Assembly (NCBI RefSeq): GCF_014651915.1
Contig: NZ_BMXU01000002.1
Span: forward strand, 186,001 to 250,000
Length of the DNA stretch: 64,000 nucleotides
Source: Parvularcula lutaonensis
Lineage (GTDB): Bacteria > Pseudomonadota > Alphaproteobacteria > Caulobacterales > Parvularculaceae
Reading direction: 5' to 3'
A model generated the notes under the pieces. It was not told where the DNA came from. It saw only the letters and a list, made by a program, of their open reading frames with translations, and ran no database searches. The translations under genes were made by a program, and so were the position numbers. The first letter of the stretch is position 1; the number at the start of each line of letters is the position of its first letter. Positions 43,368 through 51,724 of this stretch are shown piece after piece.

Positions 43368-43931
43368 TCAGAACGGATCGATCTTCGACAGCTCGCTCCA
43401 TCTCTCCTCGATCACCGCCTGGGAGGCGGGTGGGACGGAGTCCATTTTCTCGCCAAAGGCCTTCACCCGCAGCGTCAAAATTCGCTGCTTCCGCCGCATG
43501 CGGGCATATTCGGCGTCGGTATAGGACATCGCCCGGTCAACCAACGCGTCGAGACCGAACTGATCGCCTTTCGTCACCGCGCTGACCATAAGAATACGGT
43601 CCCCGACCCTGGCGAATTGTCGGGCATCACGGAACCCGGCCGCCCGGACTTCGCTCTCCAAGGCTTCATACGCCTCGGGGTCGCTTCTCTGGAGACGCCA
43701 GACGAGACGCTTGAGCGCCACGACATCTCCGCTGTCGTTCAACCAACGGCCCAGATCCATCGGGCCGTCCACCGGATCGAATCTGACATGGTCGATCTTC
43801 GCGGCCGCGCAACCATATCGCAGCCGCATCGTCGCTTCCGTGAAACGATCTACTTCATCAGGCTCGACCGACTGGACGGCACCAACCGTCATCGGCCAGG
43901 CGGCCGCAGCCACCACCACCCACTTCCACAT
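43368..43931 (-). CDS. Secreted protein of unknown function, tandem paralogue 1
   Basis: I do not recognise a named family. The protein is 187 residues from ATG 43931 (GGGGGTG upstream) with a signal peptide (MWKWVVVAAAAWPMTVGA). The mature part is helical. It carries LKRLVWRLQRSDPEAYEALE, AAGFRDARQFARVGDRILMV and MRRKQRILTLRVKAF. The same motifs occur, in order, in the next gene on the same strand (44120-44689), so the two are close paralogues; a third, more distant copy is at 44882-45445. It ends two bases from the patatin stop. Confidence 0.75.
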   Translation of the reverse strand: MWKWVVVAAAAWPMTVGAVQSVEPDEVDRFTEATMRLRYGCAAAKIDHVRFDPVDGPMDLGRWLNDSGDVVALKRLVWRLQRSDPEAYEALESEVRAAGFRDARQFARVGDRILMVSAVTKGDQFGLDALVDRAMSYTDAEYARMRRKQRILTLRVKAFGEKMDSVPPASQAVIEERWSELSKIDPF

Positions 43932-44119
43932 AGGCACCCCCGCGCCATTCAAGGAAGCCAGACACACAGGGGCATCTCGGCTTCGGCGGTTGCCCTACCC
44001 CTCCTGCGCGACTGCGAAGAACGCACGCCGGTCACCGCACCGAAACCACTACCACAGGTTGCCTTGCGAGTCGAGTCATCTACCCAGGATTGGGGATCCA
44101 GAGGCGAGCGCGTGCGAGG

Positions 44120-44689
44120 TCAGTCGATCTCGATCGTCTGGAGCTTGGACCAGTTGCTGTCGATCAGGGCAGCTTCGCGCGCCGGAAGGGTTCGCCTGAC
44201 TTCGTCGAAAGCCTGCACCCTGCCGAGAAGGATCCGCTGCTTGCGCGGCAATCCCTCGAGCGTTTCCTGCGAGACCGCCATCGCGGCCGAGACGAGCGGC
44301 TCGAGCCCGATCTCCTCGGTCTTCGCCGCCGCACCCACCGTGAGCACGCGGTCTCCGGTCTTGGCGAATTCCCGCGCATCGCGGAAGCCCGCCTTCTTCG
44401 CCTCGTGATCGATGACCGAAAGCGCCTCCTCGTCTTGGCGCTGGAGGCGCCAGATCAGCCGCTGCAAGACAACGACCTCGCCGTATTTGTCGAGCGTCTT
44501 GCCAAAGTCGATCGGATCAACAATCTCGGCGAAATCGATGTGGTCGAGGCGTCGGGCGTTCGGCCCCTCCTGCATGTTCTCCGTCGCAGTGATGAATTGA
44601 TCGATCGCTGTTTGATCGAGCGGACCCGCCGCGAAAGCCATGCCAGGCAGCATGACTGCGGCTGCCCAGATTCTTCCGAGCATCTTCAT
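44120..44689 (-). CDS. Secreted protein of unknown function, tandem paralogue 2
   Basis: Protein of 189 residues with a signal peptide (MKMLGRIWAAAVMLPGMAFA). It begins its mature part TAIDQFITATENMQEG, then LQRLIWRLQRQDEEAL, KAGFRDAREFAKTGDRVLTV and PRKQRILLGRVQAFDE. These segments match paralogue 1 closely. No cysteine or catalytic motif stands out; the protein looks like a small helical periplasmic domain. It is separated by about 190 bases from each neighbour of the trio, which suggests individual promoters. Confidence 0.78.
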   Translation of the reverse strand: MKMLGRIWAAAVMLPGMAFAAGPLDQTAIDQFITATENMQEGPNARRLDHIDFAEIVDPIDFGKTLDKYGEVVVLQRLIWRLQRQDEEALSVIDHEAKKAGFRDAREFAKTGDRVLTVGAAAKTEEIGLEPLVSAAMAVSQETLEGLPRKQRILLGRVQAFDEVRRTLPAREAALIDSNWSKLQTIEID

Positions 44690-44881
44690 TTCCCATACCC
44701 ACCAGGATCAAGCCGCCAAATACAGTACGCGAACTAAAATCAACGCGGCCGAACGTTTTCCGTTTGCCGAACCGGGAAGCAAAAGCAACGTGAACTCGCG
44801 GCCATCTGCGGTCCCGGCACAAATCTCCAAGCTGTTGGGAACCTTATATCTCCAGAGCAGGCCCCCGACCGCGCGGACTTG

Positions 44882-45445
44882 TCAGAGGTCGAGCGCGTCA
44901 AGACGTGGCTTCGCCTCGCGCGCCAAGGCAAGGTCGCTCTCCGACACGGCCTGCAGCGCCTTGCTGAACTTGCCCATGCGCTCGACCATCGGGCGCATAT
45001 TGGCCGGCACGAAGGCAAGCTGTTCGGGCGGCATGTTCGCCACCTGCTCCATCTCGGCAAGGTCCGCCTTGGACACCTCGAGCCTTGCAATTGCAAGGAT
45101 CAGCTGGTCGCCGACACTGCCGAACTCATCGAGGCTGGAGAAGCCGGAGCTCCGCGCGATCTCACGCATGTCCTTGCCAACACCCGGCTCGTCCTTCACC
45201 CGGTTCATCAGCGAACGCATGATCTGCAGGGAGCCATCCTCGGCGAACATCATGTCGAAGGCTTCGGTCATGTCCTGGTCGTCGATATCGAAATCGATAT
45301 CCACGTCGGGATACTTCTCTTCCAGCTCCTGCATCTTCTCTGCGGCGGCGATGAAGTGATCGACCTTCTTCTTCGTCAGCGGTTCGGCACCCAGCGCGGT
45401 GCCGGGCAGCACCAGCAGCAGCACCATGACCAATCGTTTGAGCAT
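44882..45445 (-). CDS. Secreted protein of unknown function, tandem paralogue 3 (diverged)
   Basis: Protein of 187 residues with signal peptide MLKRLVMVLLLVLPGTALG. The opening KKVDHFIAAAEKMQELEEKY parallels IDQFITATENMQEG of paralogue 2, and SSGFSSLDEFGSVGDQLILA parallels AGFRDAREFAKTGDRVL. An acidic insert (DVDIDFDIDDQDMTEAF) sets it apart. It starts about 15 bases after the SRAP-family gene on the same strand, so it may be translated from that transcript. Confidence 0.75.
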   Translation of the reverse strand: MLKRLVMVLLLVLPGTALGAEPLTKKKVDHFIAAAEKMQELEEKYPDVDIDFDIDDQDMTEAFDMMFAEDGSLQIMRSLMNRVKDEPGVGKDMREIARSSGFSSLDEFGSVGDQLILAIARLEVSKADLAEMEQVANMPPEQLAFVPANMRPMVERMGKFSKALQAVSESDLALAREAKPRLDALDL

Positions 45446-45460
45446 CTCGGAACCCTCCTC

Positions 45461-46183
45461 TCATAATAGCCGGGTCCGAACGGGCTCCGGCGCTTTTTCC
45501 GAGCGAAGCGCGCCGCCTTCGATCGGGCGAGTCAGCGCTTCGTCGTCAGGTTTCCAGCTTCCTACGCGGCGGTCCACCGGCCAGTACACAAACTCCGGTG
45601 GCTTCTCGTTCACAATTGCCCACGAGGCACTGTCGTCCAGCTCATCCACGGCGAGCCAGCCCTCATAATCCTCGGGCCGCACGACCACCGGCGTCCGGCT
45701 GTGAATCTGGCGCACATCGCCCTCCGATTCGCGGGTCAGGAAAGCCGCGCTCCTGAGTTCCGAGCCGTCGGGCCCTAGCCAGTCCTCGTAGAGCCCCGCC
45801 AGAGCAAAGAGCGGCATGTCCGGGCCCAGGCTAATGAAATAGGGCTGCTTCACCCCGTCCTCGGTCCGCCATTCGTAGAAGCCGTTGAGGGGGAAGAGGC
45901 AATGCCTGCGCCTCCAGGCATGCCGGAACATCGGCTTCTCATGCGCCGTTTCGGAGCGGATGTTGACGATGGGCTTTTTCAGCCACTTTCCCTCCTTGTC
46001 CCAGCTCGGCACGAAGCCCCAGCGGACGATCTCGTACTTGCGCTTGCCGCCTTCATGCAGGATCACCGAGACAGGCTGGCTCGGCGCAATGTTGTAGCGG
46101 GCCGGGAAGTTGTCGGTGATGGGCACGTCGAAATGCCTGCCAATCTCCGCCGGTGTATCTTTCAAGGCGAAACGGGCGTTCAT
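45461..46183 (-). CDS. SRAP-domain protein (YedK/HMCES family) with Cys2 replaced by Asn
   Basis: The family shields abasic sites in single-stranded DNA by covalent attachment through Cys2, exposed after Met removal. This 240-residue protein has the whole SRAP fold: NIAPSQPVSV, RWGFVPSWDK, Asn74 in PIVNIRSETA, Glu104 in CLFPLNGFYEW, and His161 in QIHSRTPVVV. These match the catalytic set of E. coli YedK (Asn75, Glu105, His160). The N-terminus, however, reads MNARFAL, not MCGRFAL, so the cross-linking Cys is Asn. AGGGGAG five bases upstream supports the start. The normal reaction should be impossible; a non-covalent or structural role is likely. Confidence 0.9.
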   Translation of the reverse strand: MNARFALKDTPAEIGRHFDVPITDNFPARYNIAPSQPVSVILHEGGKRKYEIVRWGFVPSWDKEGKWLKKPIVNIRSETAHEKPMFRHAWRRRHCLFPLNGFYEWRTEDGVKQPYFISLGPDMPLFALAGLYEDWLGPDGSELRSAAFLTRESEGDVRQIHSRTPVVVRPEDYEGWLAVDELDDSASWAIVNEKPPEFVYWPVDRRVGSWKPDDEALTRPIEGGALRSEKAPEPVRTRLL

Positions 46184-46613
46184 GGAGGCTCCCCTGACCG
46201 ATCAAAGACCCATCGTTGCCGTCGGCGGCGTCGTTCTCAAGGGCGATCAGGTCCTTCTCATCCAGCGCGGCCGCCCGCCCTTGCGCAAGCACTGGTCCAT
46301 TCCCGGCGGCAAGATCGAATATGGCGAGGACATCAGGACGGCCCTTGTCCGCGAGATCGAGGAAGAGACCGGCGTCACCTGCGAACCGATCGGGTTGATC
46401 GGTGTCTTCGAAGCCCTGCCCAAGCGCGAGGGCGACCGCCACTACGTCATGGTCGACTATGCCTGCCGCTACATCTCCGGCGAGGTGACCCCCGGCGACG
46501 ATGCGATGGATGCCGAATGGCTCTCGCTCCCTGAAGCTTTGTCCAGAGTGGCGTGGGACGAGACCCGCCGGGCTGTGCAAGGGGCCCTGAAATTCGCTAA
46601 AGAGGCGAAGTGA
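46182..46613 (+). CDS. Nudix hydrolase (ADP-ribose/NTP pyrophosphatase type)
   Basis: Mg-dependent hydrolase of nucleoside diphosphate derivatives; 143 residues. The Nudix box is GGKIEYGEDIRTALVREIEE followed by ETG, complete with the REIEEETG metal ligands. Opening VAVGGVVLKGDQVLLIQRG is typical. ATG 46182 overlaps the divergent SRAP start codon (CATG), so the two share a tiny promoter space; the in-frame start could instead be a little upstream. Its stop overlaps the next start (GTGA), indicating coupling with the TIGR02301 gene. The substrate is unknown. Confidence 0.88.
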   Translation: MEAPLTDQRPIVAVGGVVLKGDQVLLIQRGRPPLRKHWSIPGGKIEYGEDIRTALVREIEEETGVTCEPIGLIGVFEALPKREGDRHYVMVDYACRYISGEVTPGDDAMDAEWLSLPEALSRVAWDETRRAVQGALKFAKEAK

Positions 46614-46987
46614 TAGCCCTCCTCGCAGCCCTCGCCCTTGCCCAAGCCGAACCGATCGCGCCTGAGGCCAAGGACGTGTTCGAACAGCGCCAGGGCGACC
46701 TGATCGCTCTTGCGGGCAAACTCGGCGGCCTCCACCGGCTCAGCCAAGTCTGCGCAAGCTATGGGAATATTGCGGTTTTCCGGGACAGGATGAAGGAGCT
46801 CATCGACGGCGAGCGTCCGCCCCGTGACACCCGTGAGGCCATGATCGCGCAGTTCAATGCCAGCTACCGCACCATGAGCGGCGCGCATTTCACCTGCAGC
46901 CGCAGGGCCGAAACCGATTTCCGGCGCGAGGCATCGGACGCACTCCGAATCTCCGAGCGGCTGTCTGCATCCCTGCAGCGAGGCTGA
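46610..46987 (+). CDS. TIGR02301-family protein
   Basis: Exported protein of 125 residues, GTG start at 46610 overlapping the Nudix stop. It has a short hydrophobic leader (MIALLAALALAQA), then GDLIALAGKLGGLHRLSQVC, RDRMKELIDGERPP and AQFNASYRTM with a second Cys in HFTCSRRAE. The pattern, two conserved cysteines and an FN.SYR segment, fits TIGR02301, a family of unknown function that I recall next to Nudix genes in alphaproteobacteria. A disulphide in the periplasm is likely. Confidence 0.82.
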   Translation: MIALLAALALAQAEPIAPEAKDVFEQRQGDLIALAGKLGGLHRLSQVCASYGNIAVFRDRMKELIDGERPPRDTREAMIAQFNASYRTMSGAHFTCSRRAETDFRREASDALRISERLSASLQRG

Positions 46988-47059
46988 GACCTCCCTTTCG
47001 CCTTGACCGGACCCCGTTGACCGATAACAATCCGTTAAGGGTCAGGTTTGGGGTTCCGC

Positions 47060-47683
47060 ATGTTCTGGCGAGCAATGTCGGTCCTGGTGATCGCGTTCAC
47101 GCTGGTCATTCAGGTCTTTGCGCTCACGGCGCTGTTCGATGCCTGGGAGCTGTTCGACACCGCATGGCGACCGGAACTCTACCAGCTCGGCAAGTACTAC
47201 ACCTACGCGACCCTCATCGTGGCTGAAAATGTCGGTGGTCTCGGCAGCGCTCTGTTTGGCGATCTGCCGGTGATGAAGAACATCACCCTGCCCTGCTGGT
47301 GGGTGCATGTCCTCGCCATGTATGCCGCAGCAGCTTGCGCCATCTACGCAGGCTCGATGTCACGGGACGAACGCAACCGCCGCATCGGACAGGTCCAGCG
47401 CGGCGGCCTGTCGATTTTCTGGCCACTCGCGATCGGCACCATGATCATCGACGGCGCGCGCAACCGGATCGTGTCGAGCTTCCTCAAGCACCATGCGAGC
47501 ACGGCGCTCTTCTATGGCGTGGCCGCGCTCGGTCTCTACGCAGCGGCGAACTGGGCCAATGCAGTGCTCCTCGACGGCCCGCCCGTTCCCGGCCAGGAGA
47601 TCCGGCTGAAGAACGAAACGCCCTGCCCGGTGACGGACTCGGATGCCGCGCGGGATCAGCTCGCAGGCCTGATTGTTTCCTGA
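47060..47683 (+). CDS. Integral membrane protein of unknown function
   Basis: About 207 residues with four or more hydrophobic segments (AMSVLVIAFTLVIQVFALTA, WVHVLAMYAAAACAIYAGSM, LSIFWPLAIGTMII, LFYGVAALGLYAAANWANAV) separated by charged loops. I do not recognise a family. ATG 47060 is preferred; an in-frame TTG at 47048 is possible. Its 3' end overlaps the 3' end of the convergent dihydroorotase gene by 28 bases. Confidence 0.72.
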   Translation: MFWRAMSVLVIAFTLVIQVFALTALFDAWELFDTAWRPELYQLGKYYTYATLIVAENVGGLGSALFGDLPVMKNITLPCWWVHVLAMYAAAACAIYAGSMSRDERNRRIGQVQRGGLSIFWPLAIGTMIIDGARNRIVSSFLKHHASTALFYGVAALGLYAAANWANAVLLDGPPVPGQEIRLKNETPCPVTDSDAARDQLAGLIVS

Positions 47684-48981
47684 AACTCCACCGGTTTGCC
47701 GGTGCCTTCGGTGACGACCTCGCCTTCCCACATGACAGTCTGCCCACGGATGATGGTTCCGACGGGGAACCCCTCGACCTCCATGCCGTGGAACGGCGTC
47801 CAGCCGGATTTGTTGGCCATCATCTCGTCCGTCAGCGTCACTTTGCGCTTGAGGTCACAGACGGTGATGTCGGCATCATAACCGATCGCCAGACGCCCCT
47901 TGTTGCGCAGGTTGAACAGCCGCTGCGCACCGGCGCTCGTCAGGTCCACGAAGCGCTGAAGGGTCAGCCGCCCCTTCGCCACATGGTCCAGCATCACCGG
48001 CACCAAGGTCTGCACTCCCGGCATGCCCGAAGGGGACAGCGGATAGGGTTTGGCCTTCTCTTCCAGCGTGTGCGGAGCATGGTCCGACCCCACCACGTCG
48101 AAGAGCCCCATATTGAGGTATTTCCAAAGCGCCTCGCGGTGCTCCGCCGTCCTGATCGGCGGGTTCATCTGCGCCTTCGAGCCAAGCCTGTCATAGGCTT
48201 CGGGCGCAGCGAATGTCAGGTGCTGCGGCAGCACCTCGCAGGAGCAGATGTCCTTGTTCGCCGCGAGCAATGGCAATTCGTCAGCGGTCGTCACATGAAG
48301 CACATGGACCCGGCGCCCCGTCTCGCGAGCTATCTTCAGCAGCCGCGTTGTCGACTTGACCGCAGCCTCGACCGAACGGACTTCGTAGTGCGAATGCACG
48401 TCCCCCTCGCGGACAAGCCTGGCATTCGCCACCATCGTGTCTTCGTCCTCCGAATGGACCGCCACCCGTCGGCGTCCTGACGAAAGCGCGGCGCGAAGGC
48501 CTTCGTCGTCGGGGACCAGGAGGTTGCCCGTCGAGGCACCCATGAAGATCTTCACGCCGCAAACGCCCGGCAGCATCTCGAGCTCGGCCAGTTTGTCCGC
48601 ATTGTCCGTGGTCGCACCGACATAGAAGGCGTGGTCGCAATGCATCCGCGCCGCCCGTGAGAGCTTGTCTTCCAGCGCTTCACGGTTCGACGTGGAGGGC
48701 TTGGTGTTCGGCATTTCGAATACCGCGGTGATCCCGCCGAGCACCGCCCCGCGGGAGCCTGATTCGAGGTCTTCCTTGTGCTCGTTACCGGGCTCGCGGA
48801 AGTGAACCTGTGTGTCGATGCAGCCCGGAAAGACGTGAAGCCCGGCGCAGTCGATCACCTCCGCGCCGTCGAGATTCTCGCCGATCGCGGCGATCTTGCC
48901 GCCCTCGATAGCCACGTCGCGAATTCCGGCCCCGTCGTGATTGACGACGGTTCCGCCCTTGAGGACCTTTTCGAAAGCCAT
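47656..48981 (-). CDS. pyrC: Dihydroorotase
   Basis: Third step of pyrimidine synthesis (carbamoyl aspartate to dihydroorotate) or a closely related cyclic amidohydrolase; 441 residues. Seen are DTQVHFREPGNEHKEDLESG, the carbamylated Lys in CGVKIFMGAST, VHVLHVTTADE, and VVGSDHAPHTLEEK with PYPLSPSGMPGVQT. The first His of the usual DxHxH is Gln here; I recall this in an alphaproteobacterial subgroup, so it is probably normal. Overlaps the membrane-protein gene end by 28 bases. Confidence 0.88.
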   Translation of the reverse strand: MAFEKVLKGGTVVNHDGAGIRDVAIEGGKIAAIGENLDGAEVIDCAGLHVFPGCIDTQVHFREPGNEHKEDLESGSRGAVLGGITAVFEMPNTKPSTSNREALEDKLSRAARMHCDHAFYVGATTDNADKLAELEMLPGVCGVKIFMGASTGNLLVPDDEGLRAALSSGRRRVAVHSEDEDTMVANARLVREGDVHSHYEVRSVEAAVKSTTRLLKIARETGRRVHVLHVTTADELPLLAANKDICSCEVLPQHLTFAAPEAYDRLGSKAQMNPPIRTAEHREALWKYLNMGLFDVVGSDHAPHTLEEKAKPYPLSPSGMPGVQTLVPVMLDHVAKGRLTLQRFVDLTSAGAQRLFNLRNKGRLAIGYDADITVCDLKRKVTLTDEMMANKSGWTPFHGMEVEGFPVGTIIRGQTVMWEGEVVTEGTGKPVEFQETIRPAS

Positions 48982-48995
48982 GGTCTTTTCCCTGG

Positions 48996-49934
48996 TTATT
49001 CCATCGGCGGGACAAGCAGCTGGGGATCCATCGGGGTCCCGCGCCAGTTCAATGTCCAGTGGAGGTGGGGGCCGGTTGCCCGTCCGGTCATGCCGACCGC
49101 GCCGATCACTTCACCCTTGGTCACGATCTGGCCGGGTTTCACATCGACGCGGCTGAGATGCATGAGCACCGATTCGATTTCCTGGCCGTGGTCGATGAAG
49201 ACCAGCCCGCCCTCGAAATACATGTCGTCCTCGGCCAGCGTCACGCGGCCGGTGGACGGCGCCCTGACATCGGTGCCCTGGAACTCCATCGGCGTCGTGC
49301 CCGGCGGGGCAGCGACATCGGTGCCTGAATGCGGGCGCGCCGGGTCGCCGTTGAGAATGCGCTGGGCGCCCATGCGGGTCGAGATGCGCCCCTTCACCGG
49401 CCAGTCAAAGCCAGCCCGCCAATAGGAGGTCGCGGCGCGCTCGGCCCTTGCGGCGTTCTTGAGCTCACGGTCCTCGGCGATCTTCGCGAGCTGCTCTTCG
49501 GTGAAGGTGTTCACCTTCGAAGGCGGCAAGCCATCGATCCGGCTGATCGGGAACTCGCGGTCGGCAATGGTCAGGGTTTGCACCAGCGATGTGCCGTCGG
49601 GATAGATCACCCGCAGCTCGGCGTCTTCTGTGCGATCGCGATCGAAACCCAGGGCGAAATGCCCCTCCCGGTCGATCGGCACCAACTTGCCGTCGAGGAA
49701 GACATCCGCACCCGGTTCGGTCTTCCAGAAGGTGAGCGCCGCCTGCGCAGGCTCGCCCTTGTACATGTAGGTGCGCTGTTGTGCGGTGGCGGGAAGCGCT
49801 TCTTCCTCCACCGGCTCGGGCAGGTCGGGCTCGGCAATGATCCGGGCCGGGTTCATGGACGGAGGGGGCTGCGTCGCCGCGCAGGAAACCGATACGAAAA
49901 GTGCCGCGCAGATAAGCGGGATACGCGTGGTCAT
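48996..49934 (-). CDS. M23-family peptidase (lipoprotein-like signal)
   Basis: Periplasmic zinc peptidase of about 312 residues. The leader MTTRIPLICAALFVSVSC ends in a lipobox-like Ser-Cys. A central beta-rich linker domain precedes a LytM domain with PHSGTDVAAPPGTTP (His, Asp), YFEGGLVFIDHGQEIESVLM and GPHLHWTLNW (HxH), so the metal site is complete. It likely cuts peptidoglycan peptides. The ATG at 49934 lies just after the DUF2093 stop (49939), suggesting one transcript. dihydroorotase begins 14 bases downstream. Confidence 0.9.
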   Translation of the reverse strand: MTTRIPLICAALFVSVSCAATQPPPSMNPARIIAEPDLPEPVEEEALPATAQQRTYMYKGEPAQAALTFWKTEPGADVFLDGKLVPIDREGHFALGFDRDRTEDAELRVIYPDGTSLVQTLTIADREFPISRIDGLPPSKVNTFTEEQLAKIAEDRELKNAARAERAATSYWRAGFDWPVKGRISTRMGAQRILNGDPARPHSGTDVAAPPGTTPMEFQGTDVRAPSTGRVTLAEDDMYFEGGLVFIDHGQEIESVLMHLSRVDVKPGQIVTKGEVIGAVGMTGRATGPHLHWTLNWRGTPMDPQLLVPPME

Positions 49935-49938
49935 CGCC

Positions 49939-50175
49939 TCAAAACCCCTCGCCCTTGGCGAGCGATTCGTCGCGCGCCTTGTTCGCGGCTGCCGCGTCGA
50001 CATAAGCCTCCTGCCGGTCGACACTCCAATAACGCAAGGATCTTAAGGGGATAGCCTCGCCGGTCACGGCGCAGCGGACGAAATTGCCAGCCCGCAGCAC
50101 TTCAAAGTCAGCGTCAAGGTAGCGCAGGCGGGCTTCGCCCCCGCCGCTCAAATCAAGCCTGTTCATGGGACTCAC
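49939..50175 (-). CDS. DUF2093-family protein
   Basis: Small protein of 78 residues, with LRYLDADFEVLRAGNFVRCA and VTGEAIPLRSLRYWSVDRQE, the DUF2093 pattern. A single Cys in FVRCAVTG resembles one half of a zinc site but no second pair is visible. The function is unknown. It is followed by the M23 gene within a few bases. Confidence 0.85.
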   Translation of the reverse strand: MSPMNRLDLSGGGEARLRYLDADFEVLRAGNFVRCAVTGEAIPLRSLRYWSVDRQEAYVDAAAANKARDESLAKGEGF

Positions 50176-50313
50176 CTAAGGCCATCACCGGGCTTGGGCC
50201 AAGCTTTCTCTTGAGATGCGCCCCTGCGCCGTTGACCCCGGGAAAGGGCGGTTCTAGACGGCCCCGCGAATTCCTTCGCGGCGCACGAATTTTCGAGGCG
50301 GTGCCACGGTTCC

Positions 50314-50643
50314 ATGAGCGACGACGATCCAAATCGGCGCTCCGATCTTCAGGACTTCGGCGACAGGCTCGCCAAGGCCCGGGGGGAGGAGCCAGGGGCC
50401 AAGGACGAGGCCTCGCGATCGATCGGCGCGTCCGCGGGCGACGGCCTCAGGGTCGCGATCGAATTCGTGGTTTCGGTCCTTGTCGGGTCGGGACTGGGGT
50501 TTGCCATCGGAGGCTGGTTCGGGCAGCCGGTGGTCGGATTGTTAATCGGGATGCCTATCGGCTTTGCCGCCGGGCTCCGCACTGTTTACCGCAGCATGAC
50601 CGCTGCGACCGAAGAAGAGGACGACAAGAGTGGGAATGATTGA
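50314..50643 (+). CDS. atpI: AtpI-like protein (F0 operon)
   Basis: Small membrane protein of 109 residues, two hydrophobic segments (VAIEFVVSVLVGSGLGFAIG and VVGLLIGMPIGFAAGLRTVY). It fits the AtpZ/AtpI group, which in other bacteria helps c-ring assembly and Mg transport. It is first in the F0 operon and its 3' end overlaps the atpB start by 14 bases. Confidence 0.85.
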   Translation: MSDDDPNRRSDLQDFGDRLAKARGEEPGAKDEASRSIGASAGDGLRVAIEFVVSVLVGSGLGFAIGGWFGQPVVGLLIGMPIGFAAGLRTVYRSMTAATEEEDDKSGND

Positions 50644-51451
50644 GCAGCTGATGCCGAGCTTCCTGCGCCCGCTGGCCGCCGGGCCGATGGAGCAGTTCGA
50701 GATCGTTCGGATCATCCCGCTCGACTTCAACGGCGCGGTGGACATCAGCTTCACCAACGCGTCGCTGTGGATGGTGATCGTGGTGCTTTCGGCGACCTTG
50801 TTCTTCGCCCTCGCGACCCGTCGCCTGGCCCTTATTCCCGGGGGCACCCAGTCGATGGGCGAAGTGGCCTACGAATTCATCGCGAAGATGGTACGCGACA
50901 CGATGGGCGACGAAGGACGCCAGTTCTTCCCCTTCGTCTTCACGCTCTTCACCTTCGTGTTTCTCTCCAATTTCCTCGGCCTTCTGCCCTCGATACCGGG
51001 TACCCCGGCCGCAGTGCACAGCTTCACCGTGACCAGCCATATCATCGTCACGTTCACGCTGGCGATCATCTCGGTCGGCCTCGTGGTGGTTTATGGCCTG
51101 ATCAAGCACGGTTTCGGCTTCCTCAAGCTGTTCGCGCCCTCGGGCGTTCCGCTTTGGCTCCTGCCGCTGATCACGCCGATCGAGATCGTCTCGTTCCTGT
51201 CGCGTCCGGTCAGCCTCGCCGTTCGTCTCTTTGCCAACATGCTGGCTGGTCACGTGGTGCTTAAAGTGTTCGCCGGCTTTGTCGGCTCGCTCCTCGCCGC
51301 TGGCGGTGTTCTCTCGATCCTCTCCGTCGTGCCGCTCATCGGCATTGTCGGGGTCTTCCTGCTCGAATTCCTGGTGGCTTTCCTGCAGGCCTTCGTCTTC
51401 GCCATTCTCACCTGCATCTACCTGCAGGACGCGCTCCATCCGAGCCACTGA
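50630..51451 (+). CDS. atpB: ATP synthase F0 subunit a
   Basis: Proton-channel subunit of the ATP synthase; 273 residues. It has FVFLSNFLGLLPSIPG and the essential Arg in FLSRPVSLAVRLFANMLAGH, and ends LQAFVFAILTCIYLQDALHPSH. The start is GTG 50630 or ATG 50636; both lie within the atpI 3' end. c, b' and b subunit genes follow. F1 genes are not in the window, as in many alphaproteobacteria where F0 and F1 are split. Confidence 0.96.
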   Translation: MGMIEQLMPSFLRPLAAGPMEQFEIVRIIPLDFNGAVDISFTNASLWMVIVVLSATLFFALATRRLALIPGGTQSMGEVAYEFIAKMVRDTMGDEGRQFFPFVFTLFTFVFLSNFLGLLPSIPGTPAAVHSFTVTSHIIVTFTLAIISVGLVVVYGLIKHGFGFLKLFAPSGVPLWLLPLITPIEIVSFLSRPVSLAVRLFANMLAGHVVLKVFAGFVGSLLAAGGVLSILSVVPLIGIVGVFLLEFLVAFLQAFVFAILTCIYLQDALHPSH

Positions 51452-51497
51452 GATACCTTCAACCGCAACACCCAAAGATCATCACAAGGAGTAAATC

Positions 51498-51722
51498 ATG
51501 GACGCGGAAGCAGCTAAGTACATCGGCGCCGGCCTTGCCGTTCTCCCCCTCTTCGGTGTCGGCCTCGGCCTTGGCATCATGTTCGGCAACTTCCTCTCGG
51601 GTGCGTTCCGCAACCCGTCGGCGACCGCTGGCCTGACCGGCAACTTCTTCATCGCCTTCGCGCTGACCGAAGCGACAGGTCTGTTCGCCCTCGTCATCGC
51701 CTTCCTCATCCTCTTCTCCTAA
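51498..51722 (+). CDS. atpE: ATP synthase F0 subunit c
   Basis: Rotor-ring subunit, 74 residues, two hydrophobic helices. GAGLAVLPLFGVGLGLGIM then FRNPSATAG in the loop, and the proton-carrying Glu in FALTEATGLFALVIAF. AAGGAG lies upstream of the ATG. It precedes atpF' by two bases. Confidence 0.96.
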   Translation: MDAEAAKYIGAGLAVLPLFGVGLGLGIMFGNFLSGAFRNPSATAGLTGNFFIAFALTEATGLFALVIAFLILFS

Positions 51723-51724
51723 GA

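Noticed and set aside
47656-48981. Gln in place of the first metal His of dihydroorotase (DTQVHFREPG) as a defect
   Set aside because: I recall the same change in an alphaproteobacterial dihydroorotase subgroup, so it is probably normal rather than a lesion.
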